A model generated the notes under the pieces. It did no database searches. It saw only the letters and a list, made by a program, of their open reading frames with translations, and was not told where the DNA came from. A stretch of DNA of 9,980 nucleotides from Comamonas sp. lk (GTDB lineage: Bacteria; Pseudomonadota; Gammaproteobacteria; Burkholderiales; Burkholderiaceae_C). The stretch is from contig CAMCJY010000048.1 in NCBI GenBank assembly GCA_945875225.1, forward strand, positions 1-9,980, read 5' to 3'. This document shows positions 1 through 5,873 of this stretch, in pieces (position 1 is the first letter of the stretch; every line of letters starts with the position of its first letter). A program made the translations under genes and the position numbers.

Positions 1-1097
1 CCGGCGCCGTGGCATTGATCACCCGAAACGGCAAGGTGGTTTTGCACGAGGCCATCGGCCAGCGTGACCCCGCCAGCGGCGCGGCCATGCCCAAAGACGC
101 GATTTTCCGCATTTACTCCATGACCAAGCCCTTGGTCTCTGTGGCCACCATGCAACTGGTGGAGCAAGGGCGCTTGTTCCTCAGTGATCCGGTGGCGCGC
201 TACCTGCCCGCTTTTGCCAAGGTGCAAGTGGCGCATATGGAAAATGGCCAGATGCAACTGCGCCCGCCCTGCGCGGCCGTCACGGTCTATGACTTGTTGC
301 GCCATACGGCGGGCATGACATATGAGTTTTTGGGCCAGGCACCGGTGCAAAAAATATATGACGAAGCAGGCCTGCGCACCACTACGCGCGGCTATAGCAA
401 TGCGCAATTTGCGGAACTTCTGGCCAGCCTGCCGCTGATGTTCGAGCCTGGCAGCATTTGGGAATATAGCCGCTCAACCGATGTGCTGGGCGCGCTGCTT
501 GAAGCGGTCTCGGGCCAAAGTCTGGGCCGCTTGCTGCAAGAGCAGGTGCTGGGACCGCTGGGCATGGTGGACACTGCTTTTTATGTGCCCCCCGACAAGC
601 AGCACCGCATCGCGCAGGCCTTTGCCCACGACCCCGATGGCGGTACGCCCATGGAACTCATTGATTTGACCGAAGTGCCGCAGCTGGAGTCCGGCGGTGG
701 CGGCTTGGGTGCTACCGTAGCCGACTATGCGCGCTTTTGCCAGTGCATGCTCAATGGCGGCGAGCTGGACGGGCAGCGCCTGCTTAGCCCGCATACCGTG
801 CGTTTCATGACGTCGGACCACTTGGGCCACATGGGCCAGAACCGCACCGAAAACGCAGGCAATATGCTGGCGCCGGGAACGGGCTTTGGTTTGGGCTTTT
901 CGGTCCGCTTGGCCGGTGGCCTCGATACACTTCCCGGCAGCGTGGGGCTGTACTCCTGGGGCGGCATCGCCGGCACCACCTTTTGGGTGGACCCCCAAGA
1001 AGACATGTTCGCCGTCCTGATGATCCAGGCGCCCAACCAGCGCGAGTACTACCGGCCTTTGTTTCGCAACATGGTGTACGCGGCAATGGTCAGCTAG
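1..1097 (+). CDS. Serine hydrolase, beta-lactamase family (EstB-like esterase), 5' end cut off by window
   Basis: Enzyme of the class C beta-lactamase / penicillin-binding-protein fold, probably an esterase or amide hydrolase using a serine acyl-enzyme. The frame is open from base 3 and already encodes the typical N-terminal strand G-A-V-A-L-I ahead of any start, so the gene begins upstream; a GTG at 9 is internal. Counting from that GTG, the nucleophile motif S-x-x-K is SMTK at 37-40, LLRHTAGMTY lies at 96-105, the second motif Y-S-R at 153-155, and the third-motif position carries W-G-G at 317-319. Y-S-x plus W-G-G instead of Y-x-N plus K-T-G is the pattern known from EstB-type esterases, so antibiotic hydrolysis is unlikely (inference). 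Any signal peptide would be outside the window. It ends 13 bp from the convergent reductase gene. The family is secure; the substrate is unknown. Confidence 0.9.
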   Translation, partial: GAVALITRNGKVVLHEAIGQRDPASGAAMPKDAIFRIYSMTKPLVSVATMQLVEQGRLFLSDPVARYLPAFAKVQVAHMENGQMQLRPPCAAVTVYDLLRHTAGMTYEFLGQAPVQKIYDEAGLRTTTRGYSNAQFAELLASLPLMFEPGSIWEYSRSTDVLGALLEAVSGQSLGRLLQEQVLGPLGMVDTAFYVPPDKQHRIAQAFAHDPDGGTPMELIDLTEVPQLESGGGGLGATVADYARFCQCMLNGGELDGQRLLSPHTVRFMTSDHLGHMGQNRTENAGNMLAPGTGFGLGFSVRLAGGLDTLPGSVGLYSWGGIAGTTFWVDPQEDMFAVLMIQAPNQREYYRPLFRNMVYAAMVS

Positions 1098-1110
1098 GAA
1101 TCTGTTCCCT

Positions 1111-2160
1111 TCAGGCGCTGGCGACTTGCAGCACCAGCTTGCCAAAGTTTTCACCGTTAAATAGCTTGAGCAAAGCTTCTGGGAAGTGCTCAATACCTTC
1201 GACGATATCTTCTTTGCTCTTCATGCGCCCGTCCTTGAGGTAGCCGGCCATCTCTAGCACCGCCAGGTGGTAGCGGTCGGCGTAGTCGAACACCACAATG
1301 CCCTCCATGCGGGCGCGGTTGACCAGCAGGCTCAGGTAGTTTTTCGGACCGGCAACGGCGGTGGTGGCGTTGTATTGGCTAATGGCGCCGCAAATAATGA
1401 TGCGGGCTTTGCGGTTGATGCGGGCCAGCACGGTGTCCAAAATCTCGCCGCCCACGTTGTCAAAGTAAATATCCACGCCCTTGGGGCAATGCTCTTTCAG
1501 GCCTTCGCGCACCGCGCCGGGTCCGGCTTTGTAGTCGATGCAAGCATCAAAGCCCAGCTCTTTCACCACCCAGTCGCACTTGGCCTTGCCGCCGGCAATA
1601 CCCACCACACGGCAACCCTTAACTTTGGCCACCTGGCCCACGGTTTGCCCCACCGCACCGGCTGCGCCGGACACCACCAAGGTCTCACCGGCCTGGGGCT
1701 GGCCGACGTCCATGAGGCCAAAGTAGCCGGTCATACCGGGCATGCCCAGCACGTTCAGCCATTGCGTCAAACTGCCCATGCGTAAATCAATTTTGACAAT
1801 GCCATTGCGCCGGAACTCGTCGGCTCCCAGGCGCAAATACTGCTGCACGCCAAAGCCTGCGCTGACCATATCGCCCACCGCGAAATGTGCGCTCTTGGAC
1901 GCAATCACCCGGCCCACCCCACCGGCACGCATCACTTCGCCAATACCCACCGGCGGGATGTAGCTGCGCCCCTCGTTCATCCAGCCGCGCATGGCCGGGT
2001 CCAGCGACAAGGCCAGCGTTTGCACCAGCACGCCGCCCTCCGCGGGTTCGGCCACCGCTTCAGTAGTTGCACTCCAGTTGTCCCGCGTCGGGAGGCCCAC
2101 CGGGCGCGAGGCCAGGCGGAATTGGTGGTTGGTGAGGGTGGATAAAACGGTATCGGACAT
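1111..2160 (-). CDS. NADP-dependent oxidoreductase, CurA/PTGR-like (MDR superfamily)
   Basis: A 349-residue zinc-independent medium-chain reductase, close in type to the NADPH-dependent curcumin/alkenal reductase CurA and to prostaglandin reductase/leukotriene B4 dehydrogenase. These enzymes reduce the C=C bond of alpha,beta-unsaturated ketones and aldehydes in the cytosol. Seen: an N-terminal substrate-domain segment with LSLDPAMRGWM (51-61), the GMPGMTGYFGL signature (139-149), the Rossmann phosphate loop S-G-A-A-G-A-V-G (164-171), YFDNVGG (232-238) and ISQYN (260-264). The structural zinc-binding cysteine cluster of alcohol dehydrogenases is absent, as expected. I chose the ATG at 2160 because the family alignment begins there (MSDTVLSTL) and AAGAAGG, a good Shine-Dalgarno, lies eight bases upstream. 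A longer in-frame start at 2211 would add 17 unlikely residues. It appears monocistronic, divergent from the dioxygenase at 2337. The physiological substrate is not visible. Confidence 0.93.
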   Translation of the reverse strand: MSDTVLSTLTNHQFRLASRPVGLPTRDNWSATTEAVAEPAEGGVLVQTLALSLDPAMRGWMNEGRSYIPPVGIGEVMRAGGVGRVIASKSAHFAVGDMVSAGFGVQQYLRLGADEFRRNGIVKIDLRMGSLTQWLNVLGMPGMTGYFGLMDVGQPQAGETLVVSGAAGAVGQTVGQVAKVKGCRVVGIAGGKAKCDWVVKELGFDACIDYKAGPGAVREGLKEHCPKGVDIYFDNVGGEILDTVLARINRKARIIICGAISQYNATTAVAGPKNYLSLLVNRARMEGIVVFDYADRYHLAVLEMAGYLKDGRMKSKEDIVEGIEHFPEALLKLFNGENFGKLVLQVASA

Positions 2161-2336
2161 AAAGTAAGCCTTCTTGGGGGCGGTTGGGAAAAGAGCGGAT
2201 GCTAGTGGCACCCGGTGGCGGCCTTGGTTACCGAGGCGACAAAGGCCTGGTGGTCACCGCGATAAAGCAGCGCCGATAATTGTGCCCGCAGAGCGCAATC
2301 TGTCTGCTATGCGTCCATTATTCTGAAGTCTTGCTC
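2161..2336. other. Divergent intergenic region with conflicting short reading frames
   Basis: This 176-bp gap separates the reductase (-) and the 2OG dioxygenase (+) and must hold both promoters. A -10-like CATTAT at 2316-2321 could serve the plus-strand gene, giving a leader of about nine bases; no good -35 stands out. Two short frames overlap inside: a plus-strand ATG frame 2199-2279 (26 codons, its stop directly followed by an alternative TTG start at 2280) and a minus-strand frame without start codon, running from a stop near 2308 to a TAG at about 2203, whose conceptual product contains LLYRGDHQAFVASVTKAA. Neither is convincing as a gene; the minus-strand one could be a decayed 3' remnant. 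Confidence 0.4.
2221..2237. repeat. Short inverted repeat (7-bp arms, 3-base loop) in divergent promoter region
   Basis: GCCTTGG and CCGAGGC flank TTA; the arms pair over seven positions with one T-G wobble. A second small palindrome, GGTG-GT-CACC, follows at 2249-2258. The position between two divergent genes would suit an operator for a shared regulator, but there is no further support and chance occurrence in GC-rich DNA is plausible. Confidence 0.25.
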
Positions 2337-3080
2337 ATGTCCCCCACCTCCGCATTCCATCCCCCGCTCACTCAACCCGCCGCACTAGACAGCGGCTTGC
2401 GCACACGCGGCTTCGCGGTCTTGTCGGCGCGGGATGTATGTGCCCTGTCGCAGGCCGATGCGGCGCACTTGCAGGGTCTTGGTACGCTGTGGGACGACTT
2501 GCCGCCCGATGGGTATTTGAAAGACGGCGGGCGCTATCGGCGCAGGCGGCATAGTTGTTTTGTGGTGCAGACCGATGGCGGGGTGCAGCAGGCGGCACAA
2601 CGGCCGCATTGGCAACCCTTGGAATACAACGCGCTGCACGGCGGTATGCGACGCCATTTCGAGCCAATGGCGCAGGTCATAGCATCGCATGCCGCTTGGC
2701 TGGCCGTATTGCAATGGCTGGGCCGCGTCGCCAGCAACTTGCGCGGTCCGCAAACCTGGTTTGCCGAGGCGCACCAGTTCCGCATAGACACCACCGACGG
2801 CATCGGCCGACCCACACCCGAAGGCGCGCACCGCGATGGCGTGGATTTAGTGGCGGTGTTTTTGCTCGCGCGCCAAGGTATCAAAGGCGGCGAGACGCGG
2901 GTGTTTGAGGCCGACGGGCCCAACGGCCAGCGCTTTACTTTGGGCGAACCCTGGTCGGTGCTTTTGCTAGACGATGCGCGCGTGATTCACGAGTCCACGC
3001 CCATCCAACCCCTGCAAGCCGGCGGCTACCGCGACACGCTGGTGGTGACCTTGCGCGCTACAGGTTTTCAGGGCGATTGA
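2337..3080 (+). CDS. 2OG-Fe dioxygenase family protein (amino-acid dioxygenase type)
   Basis: A 247-residue Fe(II)/2-oxoglutarate-dependent oxygenase of the 2OG-Fe dioxygenase family (Pfam PF10014 type), whose best known member is the bacterial L-isoleucine 4-hydroxylase acting on the free amino acid. Seen: GRYRRRRH at 65-72, an H-x-D iron motif in PEGAHRDGVD (H165, D167), distal iron ligand in RVIHESTPI (H218), and R232 in YRDTLVVT, positioned to bind the 2-oxoglutarate carboxylate. KGGETRVFEADG (183-194) and LLLDDARV (209-216) are also family-typical. All expected iron ligands are present, so it should be active. Start at ATG 2337 gives the normal family length; a TTG at 2280 would add 19 residues of atypical cysteine-rich sequence. 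The ribosome site is weak (GAAG at 2325-2328). It is monocistronic, convergent with the SDR gene. The substrate is unknown; a free amino acid is an inference from the family. Confidence 0.88.
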   Translation: MSPTSAFHPPLTQPAALDSGLRTRGFAVLSARDVCALSQADAAHLQGLGTLWDDLPPDGYLKDGGRYRRRRHSCFVVQTDGGVQQAAQRPHWQPLEYNALHGGMRRHFEPMAQVIASHAAWLAVLQWLGRVASNLRGPQTWFAEAHQFRIDTTDGIGRPTPEGAHRDGVDLVAVFLLARQGIKGGETRVFEADGPNGQRFTLGEPWSVLLLDDARVIHESTPIQPLQAGGYRDTLVVTLRATGFQGD

Positions 3081-3087
3081 GGTATCT

Positions 3088-3108
3088 GCGAGTGCTTGAT
3101 TAGCTCGC
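3088..3108. terminator. Possible weak hairpin between convergent genes
   Basis: GCGAG (3088-3092) can pair with CTCGC (3104-3108), with extra GCT/AGC-type pairing inside if a small bulge is allowed. It fills the 28-bp gap between the dioxygenase and the convergent SDR gene. No T-run follows on either strand, so an intrinsic terminator is only a guess from position. Confidence 0.2.
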
Positions 3109-3864
3109 TTAGCCGCGCACGTCGGCCACCGGCTCGGCGCCAAAGTCGGGCCGCTCCAGAAACGCCAGGATGCGGGCTGCGGCCTCGACTGGGCTGCTCA
3201 GCATGCCGCGCTCGTGCATGGCTTGAAAGTTGCCAATATCAGGAAAAGCCAGCGGGTCGGCGCTGCGCAATTGCACTTGCATATCCGTCGCGATGACGCC
3301 AGGCGCTAGCGAGCACACTTTGGCGCCGTTGGTTTGCAAGGCTTCCTCCATGGCCAGGCCGCGGCTGAAATGGTCCATGCCCGCCTTGGCAGCGCAGTAA
3401 CTGGCCGAAGACGCCATGGCGCGTCGCCCCAGGCCTGAAGAAATATTGAGCACTTTGCGCGGCGCCGTCCAATTGCGGGTGGCGCCCAAAAACGCGGCGC
3501 ACAAAAGCAGGGGCGCCTCCAGGCCGACGCGCAAGGCATTGGCTAAGTCGGCGGATTGCCCGTCGCGCAGCGGAGCCAGGGCAGAGATCACGCCGGCGTT
3601 ATTGATCAGCGTGGCCGACTGCAAGGCGGCAGGGTCTTGCGCATGCAGCCAGGCGGCCAAGCGCGTAGCCACCGGCGCCGCATCCGCCAGATCGGCCTGC
3701 CATTGCTCCAGGCGGGCGCCGCGCTGCGTAGCAAAAGCTTCCAGCGATGCATTGGATTGGCGGGAAATACACAGCAGCAGCGCGCCGGGCTGCAGCAGTT
3801 GTTCGGCCATAGCCAGGCCCATGCCGCGCGAGGCGCCGGTCAAAATGGTGAGTCGTTGTTGCAT
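3109..3864 (-). CDS. Short-chain dehydrogenase/reductase (classical SDR)
   Basis: A 251-residue classical SDR with an NAD(P)-dependent oxidoreductase fold. Seen: cofactor loop T-G-A-S-R-G-M-G at 9-16 (the Arg in the loop favours NADP), L-I-N-N-A-G at 86-91, catalytic Ser in NISSGLG (S142/S143), Y156 and K160 in YCAAKAG, and the P-G-V-I-A-T-D motif at 188-194. The order and spacing are those of sepiapterin reductase/benzil reductase-like SDRs, but substrate cannot be told from sequence alone. Start chosen at ATG 3864 because the first beta strand (RLTILTG) begins right after it; the ATG at 3933 would add 23 residues not seen in the family and would intrude into the yaeQ promoter. No clear Shine-Dalgarno is visible. 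It is divergent from yaeQ (89 bp) and probably monocistronic. The family is certain; the role is open. Confidence 0.92.
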   Translation of the reverse strand: MQQRLTILTGASRGMGLAMAEQLLQPGALLLCISRQSNASLEAFATQRGARLEQWQADLADAAPVATRLAAWLHAQDPAALQSATLINNAGVISALAPLRDGQSADLANALRVGLEAPLLLCAAFLGATRNWTAPRKVLNISSGLGRRAMASSASYCAAKAGMDHFSRGLAMEEALQTNGAKVCSLAPGVIATDMQVQLRSADPLAFPDIGNFQAMHERGMLSSPVEAAARILAFLERPDFGAEPVADVRG

Positions 3865-3941
3865 AGATTCAATCGCCAAGGGTAAGAAGTGACCTGATTT
3901 TGGCAGGGCGGGGCATGGATGGGCGCAGCGCATCGCTCGGT

Positions 3942-3947
3942 CACAAT
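3942..3947 (+). promoter_or_regulatory. Putative -10 element for leaderless yaeQ
   Basis: CACAAT ends six bases before the yaeQ ATG at 3954, so transcription starting seven bases after the hexamer would begin on the A of the start codon. There is no Shine-Dalgarno between the two. A matching -35 is not obvious. Confidence 0.4.
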
Positions 3948-3953
3948 CGGCGC

Positions 3954-4514
3954 ATGGCCCTCAAATCAACGATTTTTAAAGCAAACCTGCAAATTGCGGA
4001 CATCGACAACAGCTATTACGCCGACCACACGCTGACGCTGGCCCGCCATCCCAGTGAAACCGACGAACGCATGATGGTGCGCCTGTGCGCACTGGCCTTG
4101 CAGGCGCATACCCTGAGCAGCGTGTGCAATGGTGACGGCACCCTGGCCTTTGGCGCTGGCTTGTCGGACCCGGACGAGCCTGATGTCTGGCTGCGCGATT
4201 TCACCGGTCGCACCCGGGTCTGGATTGAGGTGGGCCAGCCGGAAGACAAGCCGCTTATCAAAGCCTGCGGCAAGTCAGACCAAGTGTTGTTGTACTGCTT
4301 TAACCACGCTGCCGAAGTGTGGTGGCGCAGCATGGAAAGCAAACTCAGCCGCCCGCAAAACCTGCGCGTTTACCGTCTGCCCACCCTGGCCTCGCAAGCG
4401 CTGATTCCTCTGGCCCAGCGCAGCATGCAATTACAGGCCACGGTGCAAGAAGGTGTGCTCACCTTGGGTGATGCCAGCACCACCGTCGATATCGAGCCGG
4501 TACGTTGGAAGTAG
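3954..4514 (+). CDS. yaeQ: YaeQ family protein
   Basis: A 186-residue cytosolic protein matching the YaeQ family in length (E. coli YaeQ is about 181) and in its conserved blocks: start LKSTIFKANLQIAD, SETDERMMVRLCALAL (34-49), DEPDVW (74-79), RVWIEVGQPEDKPLIKAC (88-105), the VLLYCF strand (111-116) and a C-terminal strand ending PVRWK. Crystal structures of the family show a fold related to PD-(D/E)XK nucleases. Here D77 and E92-x-x-Q95 could be the corresponding acidic/polar cluster, but enzyme activity has not been firmly shown; a genetic link to RfaH suppression was reported in enterobacteria. I use ATG 3954 rather than an in-frame start at 3900, because homology begins there. It is monocistronic, convergent with the GFA-family gene 24 bp downstream, and has no Shine-Dalgarno. 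Confidence 0.93.
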   Translation: MALKSTIFKANLQIADIDNSYYADHTLTLARHPSETDERMMVRLCALALQAHTLSSVCNGDGTLAFGAGLSDPDEPDVWLRDFTGRTRVWIEVGQPEDKPLIKACGKSDQVLLYCFNHAAEVWWRSMESKLSRPQNLRVYRLPTLASQALIPLAQRSMQLQATVQEGVLTLGDASTTVDIEPVRWK

Positions 4515-4519
4515 GGTGT

Positions 4520-4534
4520 GCGCAAGGCCTGCGC
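4520..4534. terminator. Small hairpin between convergent yaeQ and GFA-family genes
   Basis: GCGCA (4520-4524) and TGCGC (4530-4534) form a perfect five-pair stem around AGGCC, within the 24-bp gap between two convergent stop codons. It could act as a shared terminator on both strands, but neither side has a T-run, so the assignment rests on position only. Confidence 0.25.
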
Positions 4535-4538
4535 TAGC

Positions 4539-4943
4539 CTAGCCTGGCCGGCGTTCGTAGGCTGGCAAATCGTCTGGGATGTGGTGAAAAGGCTGTTTGT
4601 CGATGGTAAAAATAGCCACCGTCGGCTTGAAGACTGAGGGGTCATCCAGCGTACCCACTTTGACAATCATGGAGCCGGGCCGTTTGGGGCTTTGGGTGCC
4701 TAGCGAGGTGCCGCAATGGCTACAAAAAAAGCGCGTCACCGGGCTTTCCAAATCGCTGCGTTGGTAAGTGCTGGGTTCGCCGCGCGTAAAACGAAAGCCC
4801 TCCAAAGGCAGCACCATCGCGACATTGGGGTTGCCCCCGGAAATGTACTGGCACTCGCGGCAGTGGCATTGCAGCGACAACTGCGGCGCGCCCGTGGCCT
4901 CATAGGCAATCGCCCCGCAGTAACAACGACCGGTAATGGACAT
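4539..4943 (-). CDS. GFA family protein (glutathione-dependent formaldehyde-activating enzyme-like zinc protein)
   Basis: A 134-residue protein of the GFA/CENP-V superfamily (PF04828 type), a small zinc-binding fold related to the formaldehyde-glutathione-binding protein Gfa. Most family members have no proven reaction. Seen: seven cysteines in the standard pattern, C7-x-C9 in GRCYCG, C26-x-C28-x-x-C31 in QCHCREC, and C74-x-x-C77 in FCSHCG, followed by the usual SMIVKVGTLDDPS strand (91-103) and a C-terminal HHIPDDLPAYE segment. All metal ligands are intact. The start at 4943 is fixed by AAAGGAG (complement of 4950-4956), six bases upstream, the strongest ribosome site in the window. The same frame is open far upstream across the oxygenase gene, but that is antisense noise. 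It is monocistronic and divergent from the oxygenase at 5052. The family is sure; the activity is unknown. Confidence 0.92.
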   Translation of the reverse strand: MSITGRCYCGAIAYEATGAPQLSLQCHCRECQYISGGNPNVAMVLPLEGFRFTRGEPSTYQRSDLESPVTRFFCSHCGTSLGTQSPKRPGSMIVKVGTLDDPSVFKPTVAIFTIDKQPFHHIPDDLPAYERRPG

Positions 4944-5019
4944 GGTGAACTCCTTTGTGTGCGATGCGCCGCAGCCAGAGCGCCGGACGCTATGCACTAT
5001 CGTAGCGCGCGCCTGGGAC

Positions 5020-5031
5020 GGGCGAGCGCCC
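5020..5031. repeat. Perfect 12-base inverted repeat upstream of the oxygenase start
   Basis: GGGCG-AG-CGCCC lies where the -35 region of the 2OG oxygenase promoter would be expected, given a -10 at 5040-5045. It could be an operator, but a GC-only palindrome of this size is not rare in such DNA. Confidence 0.2.
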
Positions 5032-5039
5032 AATTCCCC

Positions 5040-5045
5040 TATTAT
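5040..5045 (+). promoter_or_regulatory. Putative -10 element for leaderless 2OG oxygenase gene
   Basis: TATTAT, a near-consensus -10, ends exactly six bases before the ATG at 5052, which predicts a transcript starting at the start codon. There is no Shine-Dalgarno in the six intervening bases and no convincing -35. Confidence 0.45.
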
Positions 5046-5051
5046 TGCGGC

Positions 5052-5864
5052 ATGACATCGCCCATACACACCCTTATCGACTTGCAAACCTATCCACTGG
5101 ACGAGCCCGGCTCGGAGCCCTGGCTGGCGCTGGTGCAGCGATGTCGCGCTGATTTGGAGGCGGCGGGCATGTTTGAGTTGCCGGGCTTTCTGAAAAGCCA
5201 GGCGCTGGCCGAATGCGTGGCTAAGGTGTCGCCGCGCATGGCGAGCGAGTCGGCTGAAATTAGGCGCGAACACAATATTTATTTTCTGGATCGGGTGGAG
5301 GGTCTGCCTGACGACCACCCGGCACTTCGAAAAATCACCACCATCAACCACACTTTGTGCGCCGACCAGTTGCGCGACACGCCACTGACCCAGGTATACG
5401 AGTGGCCGCAGTTCCGGCAGTTTATCGCGGCCACCATGCAATTGCCGGTGTTGCATGTAATGGACGACGAGTTGGCCCGCGTGAACGTCTTGAGCTACCG
5501 TCCCGGCGAAGCGCTCAACTGGCATTTCGACAGGTCGGAGTTCACCACCACCTTGCTCTTGCAGCGCGCTGGCAAGGACGGTATGTTCCAGTATCGGCGT
5601 GGCTTGCGCACCGACAGCGACCCCAACTACGAGGGCGTGGCCCGCATGCTCACCGGGCAGGACCCCGAAGTGATAAGCGCAGACCTGGAGCCCGGCGCCC
5701 TGAATGTTTTTCGTGGCCGCAACACTGCCCACCGCGTCACCACCGTAGCTGGCGACCAGGAACGCCTGGTGGCCGTGTTTTCTTTGTACGAAAAACCGGG
5801 CGTGCGGTTTACAGAAACCGAAAACCTAGGCTTTTACAAGCGGGCGCAGGCTTTTCCGGCCTGA
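5052..5864 (+). CDS. Fe(II)/2-oxoglutarate oxygenase, HalD/BesD-like
   Basis: A 270-residue non-haem iron oxygenase. Seen: the double-stranded beta-helix core begins with RVNVLSYRPG (143-152), then NWHFDRSEFTTTLLLQ (156-171) with the facial-triad H158-x-D160, a GMFQYRRGLR strand (177-186), GALNVFRGRNTAHRVT (215-230) with H227 as distal iron ligand, and R238 placed for 2-oxoglutarate binding. The overall layout and the 69-residue spacing of the two histidines resemble the HalD/BesD family, where radical halogenases of free lysine carry Gly instead of the triad Asp. Here the Asp is present, so hydroxylation or another oxidation is expected rather than chlorination (inference). Start ATG 5052 is preferred: the open frame upstream to 4716 is antisense to the GFA gene. 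It is convergent with recJ, nine bases between stops. Substrate unknown; the family suggests a free amino acid or similar small molecule. Confidence 0.85.
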   Translation: MTSPIHTLIDLQTYPLDEPGSEPWLALVQRCRADLEAAGMFELPGFLKSQALAECVAKVSPRMASESAEIRREHNIYFLDRVEGLPDDHPALRKITTINHTLCADQLRDTPLTQVYEWPQFRQFIAATMQLPVLHVMDDELARVNVLSYRPGEALNWHFDRSEFTTTLLLQRAGKDGMFQYRRGLRTDSDPNYEGVARMLTGQDPEVISADLEPGALNVFRGRNTAHRVTTVAGDQERLVAVFSLYEKPGVRFTETENLGFYKRAQAFPA

Positions 5865-5873
5865 GCTGCGAAG

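Noticed and set aside
474..1193. Minus-strand open frame of 239 codons opposite the esterase gene
   Set aside because: Antisense shadow in high-GC DNA; His/Gln/Ala-rich product without any family motif, while the plus strand has a complete set of catalytic motifs.
1267..1785. Plus-strand open frame of 172 codons opposite the reductase gene
   Set aside because: Ala/His/Gln-rich shadow of the real minus-strand MDR gene.
2385..2831. Minus-strand open frame of 148 codons opposite the PF10014-type dioxygenase
   Set aside because: No motif; the plus strand carries the full iron and 2-oxoglutarate ligand set.
4716..5051. In-frame 112-codon N-terminal extension of the 2OG oxygenase
   Set aside because: It is antisense to the GFA gene and of shadow composition; family homology starts at ATG 5052.
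5158..5260. Idea that the oxygenase is a true radical halogenase
   Set aside because: The iron motif is H-F-D, not H-x-G; the Asp would occupy the halide site.
4539..5732. Minus-strand open frame of 397 codons that would extend the GFA protein by 263 residues
   Set aside because: Only the last 134 codons are GFA-like and a strong Shine-Dalgarno precedes the internal ATG at 4943; the rest is antisense to the 2OG oxygenase.
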